Positions 7,125-12,896 of a stretch of 12,896 nucleotides of DNA are shown piece after piece. Location: contig JACMLS010000379.1 of the NCBI GenBank assembly GCA_014379485.1, positions 1-12,896 on the forward strand, written 5' to 3'. Position 1 is the first letter of the stretch, and each line of letters opens with the position of its first letter. Below the pieces are notes generated by a model. The model did no database searches. It was given only the letters and a program-made list of their open reading frames with translations, and had not been told where the DNA came from. Both the position numbers and the translations under genes were made by a program. This DNA is from Bacteroidia bacterium (lineage in GTDB: Bacteria > Bacteroidota > Bacteroidia > B-17B0 > Aurantibacillaceae).

Positions 7125-7631
7125 ATGCAAAAAATTGAAATTATAAAAGCAGACATCACCACCTTGAAAGTGGATGCGATCGTTAACGCGGCCAATTCCT
7201 CTTTAATGGGTGGCGGTGGTGTAGACGGTGCAATCCATCGTGCCGCCGGCCCGCAGTTGCTGGAAGAATGCAGAACATTGAACGGTGCAAAAACGGGGGA
7301 AGCAAAAATTACCAAAGGATATAATTTACCTGCAAAATTTATTATTCACGCCGTTGGACCAGTGTGGTATGGCGGACATAAAAACGAAGAGGAACTTTTA
7401 AAAAATTGTTATCTCAATTCGCTTAAACTTGCTATTGAAAATAAGATTAAAACAATTGCATTTCCTTCTATAAGCACTGGTGCCTATCGTTTTCCTTTTG
7501 ACAGGGCGGCTAAGATCGCTTACAAAACAGTTTTAGATTTTTTGGATTTGCATCCTGACATTGAGAAAGTTTTTTTGGTGGTGTTTTCTGATTCTGATCT
7601 GGAACAATTCAGCAGGGTCATTCAAAAATAA
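7125..7631 (+). CDS. Macrodomain protein, O-acetyl-ADP-ribose deacetylase type
   Basis: A 168-residue single macrodomain, about the length of E. coli YmdB. The ligand-binding motifs are intact: ADIT at 9-12, VNAANSSLMGGGGVDGAIHR at 20-39 and SISTGAYRFP at 115-124. Asn24 and Asp34 correspond to the catalytic Asn25 and Asp35 of YmdB. The MacroD/YmdB class removes acetyl from O-acetyl-ADP-ribose and can release mono-ADP-ribose from acidic side chains; which activity matters here is inferred from family only. It is probably cytosolic. It lies 61 bases after the unknown exported protein on the same strand, with a Nudix hydrolase one gene further up. The start at 7125 gives the usual N-terminus, MQKIEIIKADIT. 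Confidence 0.93.
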   Translation: MQKIEIIKADITTLKVDAIVNAANSSLMGGGGVDGAIHRAAGPQLLEECRTLNGAKTGEAKITKGYNLPAKFIIHAVGPVWYGGHKNEEELLKNCYLNSLKLAIENKIKTIAFPSISTGAYRFPFDRAAKIAYKTVLDFLDLHPDIEKVFLVVFSDSDLEQFSRVIQK

Positions 7632-7649
7632 TTTAAACTTAAATTCCTG

Positions 7650-7772
7650 TTAACCTTTTTTAGGAGATTTCTGTGCTTTTCTCAATAGTACCCACACTCT
7701 TCCCTTTTTATCTGCCATAGTTTTAGCGGCAGCCCATTTACACCAGCGGTAAGCCCTTTCGGTGTCAATTTT
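7650..7772 (-). pseudogene. Cryptic minus-strand frame of about 40 residues, no normal start
   Basis: On the minus strand a frame runs from just after a TAA (7773-7775) to a TAA at 7650-7652. It reads KIDTERAYRWCKWAAAK, then TMADKKGRVWVLLRKAQ, then KSPKKG. The composition (paired aromatic, basic and alanine residues, few rare codons) looks like real protein and not chance. The only ATG (7716-7718) would give 22 residues; a full-length version would need the rare ATT at 7767-7769. An A6 run (7767-7772) lies at the 5' end, so a lost start by indel is possible. It may be a gene remnant, an oddly started small protein or coincidence. I recognise no family. Confidence 0.35.
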
Positions 7773-7773
7773 T

Positions 7774-7781
7774 TACTTTTG
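7774..7781 (+). promoter_or_regulatory. Candidate Bacteroidota -7 promoter element for the transporter operon
   Basis: TACTTTTG matches the Bacteroidota -7 consensus TAnnTTTG exactly and lies 18 bases before the TTG start of the ATPase gene, implying a very short 5' leader. The expected TTTG -33 element about 19 bases upstream is poor, so this is a candidate only. Confidence 0.4.
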
Positions 7782-7799
7782 TAATCGAATAAAACAGCC

Positions 7800-8477
7800 T
7801 TGATCAGACTCAATAATATCCAAAAAGCTTATAAAATGGGAAACCAGTTGTTTCCTGTGCTAAAAGGCATTGACCTGCATATTAAAGCCGGAGAATTTGT
7901 TTCTATTATGGGCTCATCGGGTTCAGGTAAATCTACTTTGCTTAATGTTTTGGGTTTGCTTGATAATTACGATTCCGGAGAATATTTCCTGAACGGTAAT
8001 CTTGTAAAAAATCTTTCGCAAAAATCGGCAGCGCAACTTCGTAATAAATTTTTAGGATTTGTTTTTCAATCATTCAATTTACTTTCGTTTAAAAATGCAA
8101 TGGAAAATGTGGCGCTTCCATTGTACTATCAAAAAGTCAGCAGAAAAGAAAGAAATAAAATCGCATTAGAATATTTAGACCGTGTTGGATTAAAAGAATG
8201 GGCCAACCACACGCCCAACGAATTATCGGGCGGACAAAAACAACGTGTAGCTATTGCAAGATCGCTGATAGGAAAACCAAAAGTAATTTTTGCAGATGAA
8301 CCAACAGGGGCATTGGATTCTCAAACATCATTAGAAGTAATGAATATTTTTAAAGAAGTGAACAGACAAGGAATTACAATTGTTTTAGTAACGCATGAAA
8401 TTGAGATTGCTGAGATAACTGACAGGATAATTAAACTTAAAGACGGATTGATTGTTACTGAAGAACTGGTTGGGTAA
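7800..8477 (+). CDS. ABC transporter ATPase, MacB/LolD type
   Basis: A 225-residue ABC ATPase starting at TTG 7800; this gives MIRLNNIQKAYKMG, the usual N-terminus of the family, and no ATG fits. All motifs are present: Walker A GSSGSGKST (38-46), Q-loop Gln90, signature LSGGQ (142-146), Walker B KVIFADEP with Glu167, and H-loop His199. The FADEPTGALDS segment is typical of the MacB/LolD/FtsE group that drives mechanotransmission without carrying substrate through the membrane. It should sit on the cytoplasmic face as a dimer bound to the two FtsX-like permeases encoded downstream. It is followed by a 172-base spacer with repeats before the first permease, all on the same strand. Confidence 0.93.
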   Translation: MIRLNNIQKAYKMGNQLFPVLKGIDLHIKAGEFVSIMGSSGSGKSTLLNVLGLLDNYDSGEYFLNGNLVKNLSQKSAAQLRNKFLGFVFQSFNLLSFKNAMENVALPLYYQKVSRKERNKIALEYLDRVGLKEWANHTPNELSGGQKQRVAIARSLIGKPKVIFADEPTGALDSQTSLEVMNIFKEVNRQGITIVLVTHEIEIAEITDRIIKLKDGLIVTEELVG

Positions 8478-8478
8478 G

Positions 8479-8509
8479 GGCAATAGGGGATAGGCAATAG
8501 TGAATAGGG
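8479..8509 (+). repeat. 31-base spacer repeat, copy 1
   Basis: A 31-base block beginning GGCAATAGGGGATAGG, identical to the block at 9887-9917. It starts one base after the ATPase stop codon. Within the block AATAG and ATAGG recur, so it is a simple-sequence type element. A GAATGA/ATGATGAA-rich stretch (8544-8563) follows, as it does after copy 2. Confidence 0.75.
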
Positions 8510-8605
8510 GATTTCTCAGACAAAAAAATGTTTTCATATTAAAGATGAATGAAGAATGATGAAGTAGAGTTTAATTCTTAACCAACTAACCAACTTTGAA
8601 CCAAA

Positions 8606-8623
8606 TCCCGATAGCTATCGGGA
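8606..8623. repeat. Perfect 18-base palindrome in the leader of permease 1
   Basis: TCCCGATAGCTATCGGGA is its own reverse complement. It ends 26 bases before the permease start at 8650. In mRNA it would form a 7-8 bp stem with almost no loop. The same motif is, from memory, a frequent spacer element in Bacteroidota genomes, so it is likely a dispersed repeat; an effect on translation of the permease is possible. Confidence 0.6.
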
Positions 8624-8649
8624 GTAAACCAAAAACCCGAAACAAAAAA

Positions 8650-9879
8650 ATGTTTGACAGAGATAAATGGCAGGAAATATTTGCAACCATGCGCAAGAAC
8701 AAATTGCGCACCATTCTTACTGCGCTTTCTGTTATGTGGGGAACTTTTATTCTTATTATTTTATTGGCAAGTGGTAATGGCTTAAAGAACGGAGCCGATT
8801 CTCAGTTTAAATCTGATGCAATTAATTCTATCTGGATTGACGGAGGACAAACTTCTTTAGCTTATAAGGGAATGAAAGTGGGAAGAACAATTCAACTGAC
8901 CAATGAAGATGTAAAAGACATCAAGCAAAAAATAGGCAACATTGATAAATTGAGTTCTGTTTACCAGGGCAGAATGAACCGTGTTATGAAATACAAAAAA
9001 GAAACCGGAAGTTTTACTGTGCGTTCTTGTATGCCCGATCATAAATTTTTAGAAAAGGCAGAGATCATAAGCGGTAGATTTGTAGATCAATTAGATTTTG
9101 ATGAGTGCAGAAAAGTTTGTGCGATTGGAGTTCCTGTAAAAGAAGCGCTGTTCAAGAACGAAGATCCTATTGGAAAATATATTAATGTGGAAGGAGTTTC
9201 TTTTAAAGTGATTGGATTGTTTACAGATCCGGGACGTGGAGATAATGAAAGAATCTATATTCCGCTTACTACTTCACAAAAATGTTATAACGGCAAAAAC
9301 AATGTGAATGTAATTTGGTTAAGCACAGAGAACTCTGCGGTAGAGGTGAGCGAAAAAATGGTGACAGAAATTCAGAGTATGCTTGCTGCACGCCATGTTT
9401 TTAATCCAATGGATCCAAGCGCCGTTGGAGTCAGGAACAATACAGTTGAGTATGTAAAAATAATGAATGTACTTTCCGGGATAAATATTTTTGTATGGAT
9501 CATTGGAATTTTTACATTAATTGCCGGTGTTGTTGGAGTAAGTAATATTATGATGATTGTTGTTAAAGAACGCACAAAAGAAATTGGAATACGTAAAGCT
9601 CTTGGAGCCACGCCCGCTTCAATAGTAAGTCTTGTAATTATGGAGAGCGTTGTGGTAACATTTATTGCAGGAAGCCTGGGAGTAATTTTAGGAATGCTTG
9701 TTCTTTTTATTGCACAGAAAATTGGTATTGACAGTGAGTATTTTAAAGACCCGAATGTCGATCTGACCATTGCCTTCAGCGCAGTTATAACGATAGTAGT
9801 TGCAGGAGCCATTGCAGGATTGATCCCATCGATACGTGCATCGGCTATACAACCGGTAGTAGCGCTTAGAGATTTATAG
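8650..9879 (+). CDS. MacB/FtsX-type ABC permease 1
   Basis: A 409-residue permease. The ATG at 8650 is chosen over a TTG at 8596 because MFDRDKWQEIFATMRKNK aligns with the start of the next gene and the upstream segment contains the 18-base palindrome. Topology is that of MacB without its ATPase: TM1 at 21-41, a large periplasmic domain (about 45-275, MacB_PCD type), TM2 at 277-304, TM3 at 325-355 and TM4 at 371-392. The cytoplasmic coupling motif ERTKEIGIRKALGATP is at 307-322. The periplasmic domain contains four cysteines (127, 153, 157, 212), absent from permease 2, which could form disulfides. It probably pairs with permease 2 and the separate ATPase to work with the adaptor. Substrate is unknown; macrolides, lipids, peptides and siderophores are all known for the family. 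Confidence 0.92.
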   Translation: MFDRDKWQEIFATMRKNKLRTILTALSVMWGTFILIILLASGNGLKNGADSQFKSDAINSIWIDGGQTSLAYKGMKVGRTIQLTNEDVKDIKQKIGNIDKLSSVYQGRMNRVMKYKKETGSFTVRSCMPDHKFLEKAEIISGRFVDQLDFDECRKVCAIGVPVKEALFKNEDPIGKYINVEGVSFKVIGLFTDPGRGDNERIYIPLTTSQKCYNGKNNVNVIWLSTENSAVEVSEKMVTEIQSMLAARHVFNPMDPSAVGVRNNTVEYVKIMNVLSGINIFVWIIGIFTLIAGVVGVSNIMMIVVKERTKEIGIRKALGATPASIVSLVIMESVVVTFIAGSLGVILGMLVLFIAQKIGIDSEYFKDPNVDLTIAFSAVITIVVAGAIAGLIPSIRASAIQPVVALRDL

Positions 9880-9886
9880 AAAAAAA

Positions 9887-9917
9887 GGCAATAGGGGATA
9901 GGCAATAGTGAATAGGG
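9887..9917 (+). repeat. 31-base spacer repeat, copy 2
   Basis: Identical over 31 bases to 8479-8509. It starts 7 bases after the stop codon of permease 1 and is followed by a GAATGA/ATGATGAA-rich stretch (9938-9969), the same order as in the spacer before permease 1. Confidence 0.75.
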
Positions 9918-9990
9918 AGATTGCAGAAGGAAAATAAGAATGAATGATGAATAGCCAATGATGAATGAGTAAGTGAAACTTAAATTTACC

Positions 9991-10060
9991 GAACAACCAA
10001 TTACAGTTAATTACAACCATTTACTAATAACTATTAACCGACAACCATTAACTGAACAAC
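9991..10060 (+). repeat. Heptamer-periodic A/C-rich leader before permease 2
   Basis: Seventy bases up to the ATG can be read as ten in-phase heptamers of a degenerate type close to ATTAACC or GACAACC, for example ATTAACC, GACAACC, ATTAACT and GAACAAC at 10033-10060. G is nearly absent. A weaker version (CTTAACC, AACTAAC, CAACTTT) occurs at 8577-8597 before permease 1. It leaves an unstructured leader, which may suit translation starts that lack a Shine-Dalgarno sequence. Confidence 0.5.
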
Positions 10061-11314
10061 ATGTTCGAAAGAGATAACTGGCAGGAAATATTTGCAACCA
10101 TGCGTAAAAATAAAGTGCGCACTTTTCTTTCTGCATTTGGTGTGGGTTGGGGAATTTTTATGCTCATCATTATGTTGGGTGCAGGAAGCGGATTGCGTAA
10201 CGGGGTGCTTAAGGAATTTGCTGGCGGAAATACAAATAGTTTTTTTATCTGGACACAAAAAACTTCGAAGCCATACAAAGGAATGCAGCCCGGCAGAAAT
10301 TTTAATTTCAGAAATGGCGACATAGCAGCATTGCAGCAGTTGCCGGAATTGGAAAGCATTGGTCCGTTGAATCAGTTGGGAGGTTTTGAAAGCGGAAATA
10401 ATGTAGTACGCGGTGTAAAAACCACCTCGGCAGAAGTAATGGGAGAATTTCCTGTGATGACTAAAATTCAGGAAGTGAAAATGGTTTCCGGAAGATTTTT
10501 AAATGAAAATGACATTCGTGAAAAAAGAAAAGTGGCCGTTATTGGCAGAAGAGTGGCACAGCATTTATTTAAAAAAGGAGAAGATCCGGTTAACCAATAC
10601 ATAAAAGTAAATGGTATTTATTTTAAAGTGGTAGGGCAAACCACACCGGCATCTGACGGCGACCAGGCACGCGAGCAGGAAAGCCAGATCCATATTCCTT
10701 TTACAACTTTTCAGAGTGCATTTAATTTCGGAAATATTGTAGGCTGGTTTGCTATTACTGCAAAAAAAGATGTACCCGCTTCTGTTGCAGAAAAACGCGC
10801 AATAGAAATTTTAAAAGAAAGACATCAGATTGCTCCCGAAGATATGATGGCGCTCGGTCATTGGAACATGCAGGAAGAATTTACCAAACTGAACGGATTG
10901 TTTTCGGGAATAGAAGTGCTTGTGTGGTTTGTAGGTGTTGGAACATTATTGGCAGGTGTGATCGGAATTTCAAACATCATGCTTATTGTAGTTAAAGAAC
11001 GCACAAAAGAAATTGGTGTAAAACGCGCCCTCGGAGCAACGCCAATGAATATTATTACGCAATTAATTATTGAATCGGTTTTTCTCACAGCAATTGCCGG
11101 TTTTTTTGGCTTAATGGTGGGTTATACGATAATAGAAACATTACGCGTTAATATGCCCGCAGGTGAAGGAGGAATGTTTTCTAATCCCGAAATAAAACTA
11201 GATATTATTTTAAAAAGCCTTGGTTTATTAATAGGAGCAGGAGCCCTGGCCGGGTTGATTCCTGCAAAAAAAGCAACAGATATAAATCCGGTAGAAGCAT
11301 TGAGATCAGAATAA
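10061..11314 (+). CDS. MacB/FtsX-type ABC permease 2
   Basis: A 417-residue paralogue of permease 1. The first 20 residues are nearly identical (MFERDNWQEIFATMRKNKVR) and the coupling motif ERTKEIGVKRALGATP (313-328) is shared, but the periplasmic domain differs clearly. TM1 is at 22-42, TM2 at 283-311, TM3 at 332-358 and TM4 at 383-402. The periplasmic domain (about 45-280) has no cysteine. A glycine-rich turn MPAGEGGMF (365-373) separates TM3 and TM4. The likely functional unit is a heterodimer of the two permeases with an ATPase dimer. A gene duplication followed by divergence is the simplest origin. The adaptor gene begins 19 bases after the stop. Confidence 0.92.
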   Translation: MFERDNWQEIFATMRKNKVRTFLSAFGVGWGIFMLIIMLGAGSGLRNGVLKEFAGGNTNSFFIWTQKTSKPYKGMQPGRNFNFRNGDIAALQQLPELESIGPLNQLGGFESGNNVVRGVKTTSAEVMGEFPVMTKIQEVKMVSGRFLNENDIREKRKVAVIGRRVAQHLFKKGEDPVNQYIKVNGIYFKVVGQTTPASDGDQAREQESQIHIPFTTFQSAFNFGNIVGWFAITAKKDVPASVAEKRAIEILKERHQIAPEDMMALGHWNMQEEFTKLNGLFSGIEVLVWFVGVGTLLAGVIGISNIMLIVVKERTKEIGVKRALGATPMNIITQLIIESVFLTAIAGFFGLMVGYTIIETLRVNMPAGEGGMFSNPEIKLDIILKSLGLLIGAGALAGLIPAKKATDINPVEALRSE

Positions 11315-11333
11315 AAAAAGGAAAATTAATTTT

Positions 11334-12452
11334 ATGAAAAAAGCAATCAAAACAATTTTATTGATCGGGGTGATCGGAGTCTCGGTTTATTTTATTTACT
11401 ACCTCGTTACCAAACAAGGTGCAGATCCCATAGTTTATCAAACCATCAGTACAACAGATACCACCATCATAAAAAAAACAGTGGCTACAGGTTCTGTAAT
11501 ACCACGCCGCGAGATCAATATGAAATCGCAGGTATCTGGTATTATAGAAAAATTATATTTTATTGCGGGCAGCCAGATAAAAGTTGGCGATGTGATTGCG
11601 AGAGTAAAAATAATTCCAGACCTCGTAAATCTGAACAACGCAGAAACGCGCGTAAGCCAGGCGCAGATAAATTTTGATAACGCAAAAATTGAAATTGAGA
11701 GGAACAAAGAACTTTTTAAGCAAAATGTAATTCCTAAAACGGAGATGATTGCAAGTGAACAAAAATTCAACACTAACAAAACAGAACTGGAAGCGGCAGA
11801 AACAAATCTTCAGTTAATTAAAGATGGCGTAAATAAAAAGGCTGGTCAATCTACCACCAATACTTTAATTCGTTCTACCATTACAGGTATGATATTAGAT
11901 GTTCCGGTTAAGGAAGGTACACGTGTAATTGAAAGCAATACGTTTAACGAAGGTACAACCATTGCCTCTGTTGCTGATATGGGAGAAATGATCTTTGAGG
12001 GAAAGTTAGATGAATCTGAAGTAGGAAAAATTCATGAAGGAATGGAATTGAATTTAAGTATTGGCGCATTAGAAAATGTAAAGTTGCTTGCTAAACTTGA
12101 ATACATTTCTCCCAAAGGTGTAACAGAGAATGGAGCCATTCAATTCCAGATCCGCGCCGCAATAGATTTTTCTAAAAATCCTGGCGGTGCATTTTTACGT
12201 GCAGGTTATAGTGCAAATGCAGATATTATTCTCGAAAAAAGAGATAAGGTAATGTCTGTACCAGAAAGCGTTTTGATCTTTGAAAACGGAAACACTTTTG
12301 TTGAAGTGCAAACGGGACCCGGAAAATTTGAGAAGAGAAAAGTGAAAACCGGAATTTCTGACGGAATAATTATTGAAGTGTTGGAAGGATTGCAAAAAAC
12401 AGATAGAATAAAAGTTCCTCAATTACAAATGGGTCAAAGGCAAAACGGATAA
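11334..12452 (+). CDS. MacA/HlyD-like periplasmic adaptor (membrane fusion protein)
   Basis: A 372-residue adaptor with one N-terminal membrane anchor (about 7-25). Order of parts: first lipoyl half about 58-95 (MKSQVSGIIEKLYFIAGSQI, then KVGDVI), an alpha-helical coiled-coil hairpin about 97-165, second lipoyl half about 177-216 (LIRSTITGMILDVPVKEGTR), beta-barrel about 217-300 and membrane-proximal domain about 301-365. It should join the ABC permeases to an outer-membrane TolC-type channel across the periplasm. No such channel gene is in the window. An AAGGAA at 11318-11323 lies 10 bases before the ATG and could be a ribosome binding site. The next gene is on the other strand, so the operon appears to end here. 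Confidence 0.92.
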   Translation: MKKAIKTILLIGVIGVSVYFIYYLVTKQGADPIVYQTISTTDTTIIKKTVATGSVIPRREINMKSQVSGIIEKLYFIAGSQIKVGDVIARVKIIPDLVNLNNAETRVSQAQINFDNAKIEIERNKELFKQNVIPKTEMIASEQKFNTNKTELEAAETNLQLIKDGVNKKAGQSTTNTLIRSTITGMILDVPVKEGTRVIESNTFNEGTTIASVADMGEMIFEGKLDESEVGKIHEGMELNLSIGALENVKLLAKLEYISPKGVTENGAIQFQIRAAIDFSKNPGGAFLRAGYSANADIILEKRDKVMSVPESVLIFENGNTFVEVQTGPGKFEKRKVKTGISDGIIIEVLEGLQKTDRIKVPQLQMGQRQNG

Positions 12453-12453
12453 T

Positions 12454-12896
12454 TTACGGAGGTAAAGTTCCGAGGTAATGCACACAGGGAATTCTGTTCC
12501 AGGTGCAATCGTTGTAATAATTTATTCCGAATTCTTTTATGCCTTCTTTTGTTACTTCAATGATCAGTTCAGGCGTTTCTATCCAGGTCTTTAAGCATTC
12601 TTTATCAATAGGAGTGTAATATGAACTTCCCTCTTTGTATTTTTTTAATAGGGCAAAATAGGCGACCGAATCTTTTTTAAGATCATCTACAATAAAATAT
12701 TTTCCGGGTGCAAGATTGAATTTTAGTATTCCTGAACTGTCGCTTGTTGTTTCAATCAGGATCTTTGCAGCGACTCTGCCCGGCTCTTCTTTTTTTAAAT
12801 AAAACTTTTTGTTTGGAAATGCTTTTGGTGTGGCAAGTTCTTTCATTTTTTCCTGAGACGGAGGAATTCCTCCGCAAAAAGCAAAGGTCTGTGAAA
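12454..12896 (-). CDS. Exported protein with transthyretin-like fold, 5' end missing
   Basis: The minus-strand frame ends with TAA at 12454-12456 and is open to the window edge, so the ATG at 12844-12846 is probably internal. The residues before it read SQTFAFCGGIPPSQEKM, which looks like the region just after a signal peptide cleavage site in Bacteroidota exported proteins. The visible part is 147 residues. GRVAAKILIETTSDSSG, then ILKFNLAPGKYFIV, resembles the strand pattern of prealbumin/carboxypeptidase-regulatory-like domains. Conserved-looking cysteines occur near the start (FCGG), in KECLKTW and in DCTWNRIPCVHYLG at the C-terminus. No enzyme motif is seen and no function is assigned. 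It converges on the adaptor gene with one base between the two stop codons. Confidence 0.7.
   Translation of the reverse strand, partial: SQTFAFCGGIPPSQEKMKELATPKAFPNKKFYLKKEEPGRVAAKILIETTSDSSGILKFNLAPGKYFIVDDLKKDSVAYFALLKKYKEGSSYYTPIDKECLKTWIETPELIIEVTKEGIKEFGINYYNDCTWNRIPCVHYLGTLPP

Noticed and set aside
8596..8649. Upstream TTG start for permease 1
   Set aside because: It would translate the 18-base palindrome and adds 18 residues absent from the paralogue; the ATG at 8650 aligns with the paralogue start.
9372..9905. A 177-residue minus-strand frame opposite permease 1, and similar antisense frames (846-1232, 5245-5673, 330-611)
   Set aside because: They are mirror frames of well-supported plus-strand genes and have no motif of their own.

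Overview
The window looks like a chromosomal segment of a low-GC member of the Bacteroidota (Flavobacteriales/Chitinophagales-like; nothing here fixes the genus). This is inferred from AT-rich spacers, the near absence of Shine-Dalgarno sequences, an exact TAnnTTTG -7 promoter element, exported proteins with short signal peptides ending in ..FSQ, a secreted tricorn-type protease, and many short palindromic and tandem spacer repeats of a kind common in that phylum. No rRNA, tRNA, CRISPR array, insertion sequence or phage gene was seen.

Left part (1-5506). After a possible 3' end of an upstream gene (2-64) comes an exported OmpA-domain protein with a cysteine-rich middle and a lysine-rich tail (78-1496). 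A 47-residue two-helix membrane protein follows (1529-1672), with a hairpin directly behind its stop. A 600-base spacer (1673-2272) holds four copies of a palindromic repeat, the last two head to head, and an inverted repeat upstream of the next gene. That gene (2273-5506) encodes a 1077-residue exported tricorn-like S41 protease with a complete set of catalytic motifs.

Middle part (5507-7772). An octamer repeat and several inverted repeats lead into a three-gene same-strand group: a Nudix hydrolase (5826-6269), an unrecognised exported or membrane protein overlapping it by one base (6269-7063), and a macrodomain protein of the O-acetyl-ADP-ribose deacetylase type (7125-7631). The two recognisable enzymes could act in sequence on ADP-ribose metabolites. 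An uncatalogued minus-strand reading frame of about 40 residues with no normal start codon (7650-7772) follows.

Right part (7774-12896). A promoter-like element precedes a four-gene MacAB-like transporter operon: separate ATPase (7800-8477), two different FtsX/MacB-type permeases (8650-9879, 10061-11314) and a MacA/HlyD-like adaptor (11334-12452). Together they should form an inner-membrane ABC machine that needs an outer-membrane TolC-like partner, which is not in the window. Both spacers in front of the permeases carry the same 31-base repeat followed by similar low-complexity blocks. The last gene, on the minus strand, converges on the operon with one base between the stops and runs off the right edge.

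I did not find a clearly new defence or mobile system. The best leads are the small membrane protein, the head-to-head palindromic repeat array, the cryptic minus-strand ORF, the Nudix/unknown/macrodomain group and the paralogous repeat-bearing spacers of the transporter operon.
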